DNA from: Brachyhypopomus gauderio
Lineage: Eukaryota > Chordata > Actinopteri > Gymnotiformes > Hypopomidae
Reading direction: 5' to 3'
Assembly (NCBI RefSeq): GCF_052324685.1
Contig: NC_135225.1
Location: forward strand, 4,050,201 to 4,114,200
Length of the DNA: 64,000 nt
Shown here: positions 59,706 to 64,000 of the stretch, piece after piece
How the letters are laid out: every line of letters starts with the position of its first letter
Numbering within the stretch: the first letter of the stretch is position 1
The notes under the pieces: model-generated
What the model was told of the DNA's origin: nothing
What the model saw: only the letters and a program-made list of their open reading frames with translations
Databases searched by the model: none
Made by a program: the position numbers and the translations under genes

Positions 59706-61855
59706 CTTTCCATTGTCCAGTCCTGTCCTATTCTGGAACCCCCAGAAGGTTGTGGCCGGTCTGGTGCTGGTCCGCTACAGGCCACTGAGCTGGACCCCAA
59801 GAGGCAAGCTTGCACCACTTCGACGGCCACCTCTTGGAACCCGGGAACCTCCATACCATCGTCGTCCTCTGGCACCACTGCAGCACCTACTGGGTAGCGG
59901 GACAGAACATCAGCGTTTACATTTGCTTTGCCAGAGCGATGTTTGACCTGGAATCTGTAACTAGCCAGCCGAGCCACCCACCGCTGCTCCACCGCCCCTA
60001 ATCGTGCTGTGGCCAGATGTGCAAGGGGATTGTTGTCAGTATATACAGTGAAGTCTGAGCCGAGGAGGTACTCGTGGAATTTTTCAGTGATGGCCCATTT
60101 AAGAGCCAGTAGTTCCAGTTTGAAAGAGCTATAGTTAGCATCATTGCGTTCTGCACCCTGGAGACCCCTACTGGCATAAGCAATAACTTTCTCCTGTCCG
60201 TCCTGTCTTTGTGAGAGCACGGCCCCTAAGCCTCTGTGGCTTGCATCTGTATAAAGCAGAAAGGGTAGCGTAAAATCTGCAAATGCCAGGACTGGTGCCT
60301 GCACAAGACCTTGTTTAAGGGATTCAAAAGCTGCTCCACAGTCATTAGACCAATCCCAAGGAGGGCATAAGGCTTTGGCCTTAGATTTCTTAGTAGGGTG
60401 CCCCCCCAGTAGCTTATGCAGTGGTGTTGCTATTTGTGAGAACCCCTTCACAAACCTGCGATAGTACCCAGCCAGGCCAAGGAAGGCTCGCAACTCTGTA
60501 ATAGACTTTGGTACCTTCCACTGCTGAACAGCCATCACCTTATCGGGGTCTGGAGCTATACCAGCATCAGACACCACGTGACCCAGATATTGGACACTGC
60601 TTCTGAGAAGCTTGCATTTGTCTGGTTTCAACTTTAGGCCCTGCTGGGAAAGGCGAGAAAAAACAAAATCAAGGCGGTCAAGGTGGCTACTAAAGTCTGC
60701 AGCAAAAACGATCACATCATCCAAATAAATCAGCAGTGATTGATAGTTTTGATCCCCCAAGCAGCTCTCCATTAGGCGTTGGAAGCTTGCCGGTGCATTG
60801 CACAGACCAAACGGCATTCGTTGGAACTCGAATAGCCCCATAGGGGTGGTGAAAGCAGTTTTATCCATATCCTTTTGATGCATTTTGACTTGCCAGTAAC
60901 CAGATGCAAGGTCAAGAGTAGAGTACCAGCGGGCCTTCTTTAAGCTGGCTAACGCTTCTTCCACCCGAGGTAGGGGATAGGAGTCCTTTCTGGTTACCTG
61001 GTTCAGCTGCCTATAGTCTACACAAAACCGAATGGAGCCATCCTTCTTTCGTACTAGGACTATAGGGGAAGACCATGGGCTTGAACTAGGTTTGATTATA
61101 TCAGCATCCAACATTCGTTTTATCAGAGCTTTGACCTCACCATACAGATTAGGAGGGATCTGTCGATACCTCTGTCTGATTGGGGCTGCATCACCTGTTG
61201 GGATCTCATGTAAAATAGTCTCCGTACAGCCATAGTCCTCCTCATGCTGTGAAAAGACAGACTGGTGTTTGATCAACAGTGTGGCCAGTTTTTCTTTTTG
61301 CTCAGCTGACAGCTGAACCCCTTCTAGATCAAATTGAGGTGGTGAATTGGTGTTCACACTACCTACTCCCACGACCTTGACGGGCACCTCGCCAACATCA
61401 TTGGGGGCAAACTGCAAGTCAGGACAGTCATCAAACACTTCACACCCACTTAATGTCAGCAATTCTCCCAATTTTTGGTATGGATACACGGCCAATGGTG
61501 TAGCACTGATATTCCTAACACGCACCTGCATCTGGCCATTTTTCACCTTCACCAAAGTACGAGCCACCAGCAGGCCATCTCTGGTAGGTAGCGGCTCCAT
61601 GAGGGCTTCATAACTTCGACCACAAGGTCCGTTTCTAGCTCTGCAGCTCAACAGCACCTCGCAATTACCTGGCACTGTGACAGGGCGCCGACTAGCCAGA
61701 CGGGCATAGCCCACAAAGCCCTCTGGTGAAGTGAAGCGATGCTCTTTTTGGCAGATATGCATAGCTTTCTGCCACGTCACTTTTCCCAAGGCATTCAATG
61801 GTGGTGGATTCTTGACAACACGGGGGCCGCTCTTCTGAAACAAAACTTGCCACAC
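59417..61855 (-). CDS. Gypsy reverse transcriptase-RNase H
   Basis: 812 codons with the complete polymerase core: PSSSPWSSPIVLVRKKDGS, RFCVDYRQLN, STLDLASGYWQV, FQRMPFGLCNAPASFQ and the catalytic YLDD (residues 377-380, codons near 60716-60727), then the RT thumb (LGHVVSDAG, LRAFLGLAGYYRRF). RNase H follows with LYTDASHRGLGAVL, SSFKLELLALKWA, VYTDNNPL and ANVNADVLSR. It would copy element RNA into DNA. The true end of this frame is near 59580, where a shift passes the reading to the integrase frame; codons after that are out of register. The listed start is inside the polyprotein and is not a real initiation site. Confidence 0.92.
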   Translation of the reverse strand: MWQVLFQKSGPRVVKNPPPLNALGKVTWQKAMHICQKEHRFTSPEGFVGYARLASRRPVTVPGNCEVLLSCRARNGPCGRSYEALMEPLPTRDGLLVARTLVKVKNGQMQVRVRNISATPLAVYPYQKLGELLTLSGCEVFDDCPDLQFAPNDVGEVPVKVVGVGSVNTNSPPQFDLEGVQLSAEQKEKLATLLIKHQSVFSQHEEDYGCTETILHEIPTGDAAPIRQRYRQIPPNLYGEVKALIKRMLDADIIKPSSSPWSSPIVLVRKKDGSIRFCVDYRQLNQVTRKDSYPLPRVEEALASLKKARWYSTLDLASGYWQVKMHQKDMDKTAFTTPMGLFEFQRMPFGLCNAPASFQRLMESCLGDQNYQSLLIYLDDVIVFAADFSSHLDRLDFVFSRLSQQGLKLKPDKCKLLRSSVQYLGHVVSDAGIAPDPDKVMAVQQWKVPKSITELRAFLGLAGYYRRFVKGFSQIATPLHKLLGGHPTKKSKAKALCPPWDWSNDCGAAFESLKQGLVQAPVLAFADFTLPFLLYTDASHRGLGAVLSQRQDGQEKVIAYASRGLQGAERNDANYSSFKLELLALKWAITEKFHEYLLGSDFTVYTDNNPLAHLATARLGAVEQRWVARLASYRFQVKHRSGKANVNADVLSRYPVGAAVVPEDDDGMEVPGFQEVAVEVVQACLLGSSSVACSGPAPDRPQPSGGSRIGQDWTMERWAEVQQQDSVISRVLHVFQRRRPLLWDERQREAPNVLRLLKEMPVCSFKRGCYIAAPKTQTLICHGTSSSSLKVFRRRHLLVAMTRWAISLLKKP

Positions 61856-61859
61856 TTTG

Positions 61860-62285
61860 ATATATATTCATCCCCACTAGTGCAGAGACTGTCAGGCATG
61901 AATTCTTTACCACAATTACGCCCACATTCTCTAGCTCTACACCAGCAATGTCCACCTGAAGCGTTATGTAACCCAGATATGGTATCTCTTTGCCATTGGC
62001 TGCCCTCAACTTTAGCAAAGAAGTGGGATCCCTTAACCGCTGACCATTCTTTCCAAAGTGTTCTTCAAACCAGTCCTGACGCATCATGGATACTTGAGAG
62101 CCCTTATCCAGTAAGCATGAAACAGTCACTCCATCCATGGACACCTGAATCATTGGGCATTCTCCAACAAGATCGCATGGGGGCACACTAGTGCTTGAAG
62201 GGCCATTTACTACTGTGGAGTTAACTACTTGCAGTGACAGAGGGCTTGGATAGGATAGGTCAGGTGTTGGTGTAGACAGCGTCAA
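61860..62285 (-). pseudogene. Gypsy aspartic protease with altered active site
   Basis: The frame contains PMIQVSMDGVTVSCLLDKGS followed by QVSMM, then LRAANGKEIPYLGYITL and a VLVGMNI-like end (SALVGMNI). This is the fold pattern of a retropepsin-like protease, but the catalytic D-[ST]-G reads D-K-G (AAG codon at 62103-62105), one base from a threonine codon. A frame change near 61860 separates it from the polymerase. The frame itself continues to 61692 out of register. Confidence 0.8.
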
Positions 62286-62456
62286 GGGGGACGGGTTTAC
62301 TGGTGGAACGGAAACAATGTCCTGGGAGACTGATTTAAAAATTTGCAGGGTTTACTGCAGACACTACCTGGGAAGGAGTAGGGCATGAATTTTCCTCTGT
62401 ATGTAATGGATCATTTGCCAGTAGGCCTACTGTTCGATCCTCAACGGTAGGGGGCA

Positions 62457-63068
62457 CTAGTTTAAAGTGGGCTGTAGGTTCTGCTTAGGACACTGGCGGG
62501 CAATGTGACCAGGAGTCCTACAGTTAAAGCATATAGGGCGCCCTTGGTCATCATACTCACGGGGCCTAGGCTGTTGGCCTGCCCGTTGGTGTCTTGGGCC
62601 TGGGGAATAGCTGCGTGACCTTTGAGGGACCTCCAATGAGCCGTTGCTCTGGGGACTCCCCTGCTGTCTTGCCTTCTGGAACTCTTCCCTTATACCCTGC
62701 AAGAGGGTCTGGGAGAGAGTATTCACCTGGAGTTCGACTTCCTTTGCCAGCTCCACCTTCAATTCCCCTTTTAGTTTCTTAAGATCATCATCCCACGGTT
62801 GCTTTTGTGGGGCATTCCTCACTGTTCCACAATAAGCATGGCCCTGTTCCTCTAACCCTGCACGCAGTACAGCCTCAGTCTTCACATCTGAAAATGTAAG
62901 GGCATTACTCAATGTTACCTTCAACCTCAGGTCCCTCTTCAGCCCTTCATCTGAAAGTCCAGAGATTAACTGGTCTCGCATCAGCACCTCTGGATTCAGG
63001 ATATTTGCAGAGTCATTCACCATCATCTTCTGCCAACACTCCTGTAAACGGAGCGCGAAGCCTCTCAC
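62457..63068 (-). pseudogene. Gypsy gag, C-terminal part with zinc knuckle
   Basis: This continues the gag frame after the shift (RGFALRLQECW onward), with the end of the capsid region, a Gln/Arg-rich linker and one CCHC knuckle, CFNCRTPGHIARQC, encoded at about 62494-62535. The knuckle fits C-x2-C-x4-H-x4-C and would bind element RNA. Stop at 62457. Confidence 0.85.
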
Positions 63069-63436
63069 ACTCTCTTCTGAGTGTTGCCTACACTTGAAAA
63101 AAGTGAACGAGTGACTGAAGCACAGGCATGGCTAGCATATAAATCGTTAAGTTTTTGGAAAACTTTTGCCACTGTATCTTTGTCAGTGTTAGGCAGAATG
63201 GCCATCTCCCTCTTTGCTTCTCCATCTAAGCAGCTAAAAACCCAATCAATTTGATTTTCTTCAGGTATAGCATACATTCTAAACCACATTTCCAAATCAC
63301 CCTTCCATTGCTTAAAAGAAATATCATCTGCCCCTCGCCCCCCTGAGAATCTAGAGCAAGGCATCATATATGGAAAGAGGGATGGCATAGAAAAAGCTCT
63401 TGGTCTCCCAACTCCCTCATTCCGACTTTGAGACAT
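63065..63436 (-). pseudogene. Gypsy gag, N-terminal part
   Basis: ATG at 63434-63436 opens MSQSRNEGVG. A capsid-like region follows with FSGGRGADDISFKQWKGDLE and then WVFSCLDGEAKREM, the usual retrotransposon gag pattern. The frame ends at TGA by 63065, because a one-base shift in a T-run near 63105 separates it from the rest of gag. Upstream codons in the same frame fall in the primer site and LTR and are not part of gag. Confidence 0.75.
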
Positions 63437-63466
63437 CTTCAATGGTGTAACAACCTTAAAATACTG

Positions 63467-63484
63467 GTCCTGCCGGCTACGCCA
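63467..63484 (-). other. Primer binding site of the gypsy element
   Basis: On the minus strand TGGCGTAGCCGGCAGGAC starts three bases after the 5' LTR. It has the TGG start of a tRNA primer site; the tRNA was not identified. Confidence 0.65.
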
Positions 63485-63487
63485 AGA

Positions 63488-64000
63488 TGTAACACAAGGT
63501 TCCGACACCAGTAAGTTGACGACACCACAGAAGAGCAGTAAGACAGATCAAATGTAGTTGAGGGTTTATTAAAACAAATACATCAGACTCATGGGAGGAT
63601 TGGAGGGGTAGCTGCTCACCTACAGGGGCAACACTACAAACAGGGAGCACAGCAATCATACAACCTAGCTACAAAACCACTACAAAACCACCCAACCATT
63701 TGGTGTGAACAGGGGTAAAACTATTACAGCTCATCAGAGATAAACCTCTGCAAAACCTGGACTAAGCCTGTGGTGAACAGCTAGACTCCTCACCCCAGCC
63801 AGTGGCCCCAATGCACAAGCTTAAACCCCACTAATAAAATAGAATTACCTTTATTAGCTTTAAAAGAAGATCTAAAAGACGTACATCAAACACATGGCCG
63901 AATCCGAACTACTGCCCATGCTAAGCCACTGGCTAGAATAATTGGTGGCGCACAGTGTCCCAGTACCGGTTGGCCACCCAGTCGGAGACAAACAAAAAAC
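63488..64000 (-). repeat. 5' LTR of the gypsy element (partial)
   Basis: The first 513 bp match 57278-57790, with one substitution seen (gtac versus gtaa near the start). The rest lies beyond the window. Confidence 0.9.

Larger units (their letters stand above)
57278..64000 (-). mobile_element. Ty3/gypsy LTR retrotransposon (5' LTR cut by window end)
   Basis: Minus-strand element. The 3' LTR is 57278-58188; the internal part (58189-63487, 5.3 kb) carries gag, protease, reverse transcriptase-RNase H and integrase in Ty3/gypsy order; and the 5' LTR starts at 63488 and leaves the window. The visible 513 bp of the two LTRs differ at one position that I can find, so insertion is recent. Even so, reading frames are broken at about five places, each explicable by a one-base indel. 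The left target flank is ataag; the other flank is outside the window. Confidence 0.93.

Overview
The window looks like teleost fish nuclear DNA. It holds split vertebrate genes with GT-AG introns, very long microsatellites, tRNA-derived SINEs, hAT-type MITEs, Ty3/gypsy and retrovirus-like LTR elements, and fish-type LINE remnants. There are no bacterial operons and no rRNA or CRISPR loci. The species cannot be told from what I can see.

Two host genes can be rebuilt, both on the minus strand. (1) An LBH-family transcription cofactor (107 aa) has coding exons at 21519-21606 and 21160-21396 and a likely non-coding first exon near 24044-24250. (2) An AHNAK2 orthologue (about 4265 aa) has seven coding exons. 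A 17-codon first exon lies at 51398-51449, an 8.6-kb intron follows, then five short exons at 40649-42756 that include a complete PDZ domain, and finally one uninterrupted 12.2-kb exon at 28365-40559. That exon is built mostly of about 216-residue repeats, the central ones nearly identical and spaced exactly 648 bp apart.

The rest is mostly mobile DNA. 1-7.7 kb: LINE remnant, microsatellites and dispersed repeats. 8.7-9.3 kb and 17.5-19.0 kb: two TIR-flanked elements with 3-bp TTA/TAA target duplications; each carries a different part of one orphan protein family, so that family looks like a transposase-like protein of a CAC(T/A)G-ended DNA transposon. 9.5-17.1 kb: a retrovirus-like element with identical 572-bp LTRs, a tRNA-Trp-type primer site and three tRNA T-arm-like hairpins in its leader, but badly decayed coding. 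20.0-20.8 kb: hAT MITE, SINE and a minisatellite. 24.5 and 27.0 kb: two copies of a second MITE with 8-bp duplications. 46.7-47.6 kb, in ahnak2 intron 1: a solo LTR interrupted by a CpG-rich inverted-repeat element made of about 20-bp units. 48.3 kb: an intact SINE. 57.3-64.0 kb: a Ty3/gypsy retrotransposon on the minus strand with near-identical LTRs, frameshifts in every module and a mutated protease active site; its 5' LTR runs off the window.

I worked by eye. Exon borders rest on splice-site rules, reading phase and remembered family resemblance, not on alignments. Paralogue and superfamily names for the transposons are tentative.
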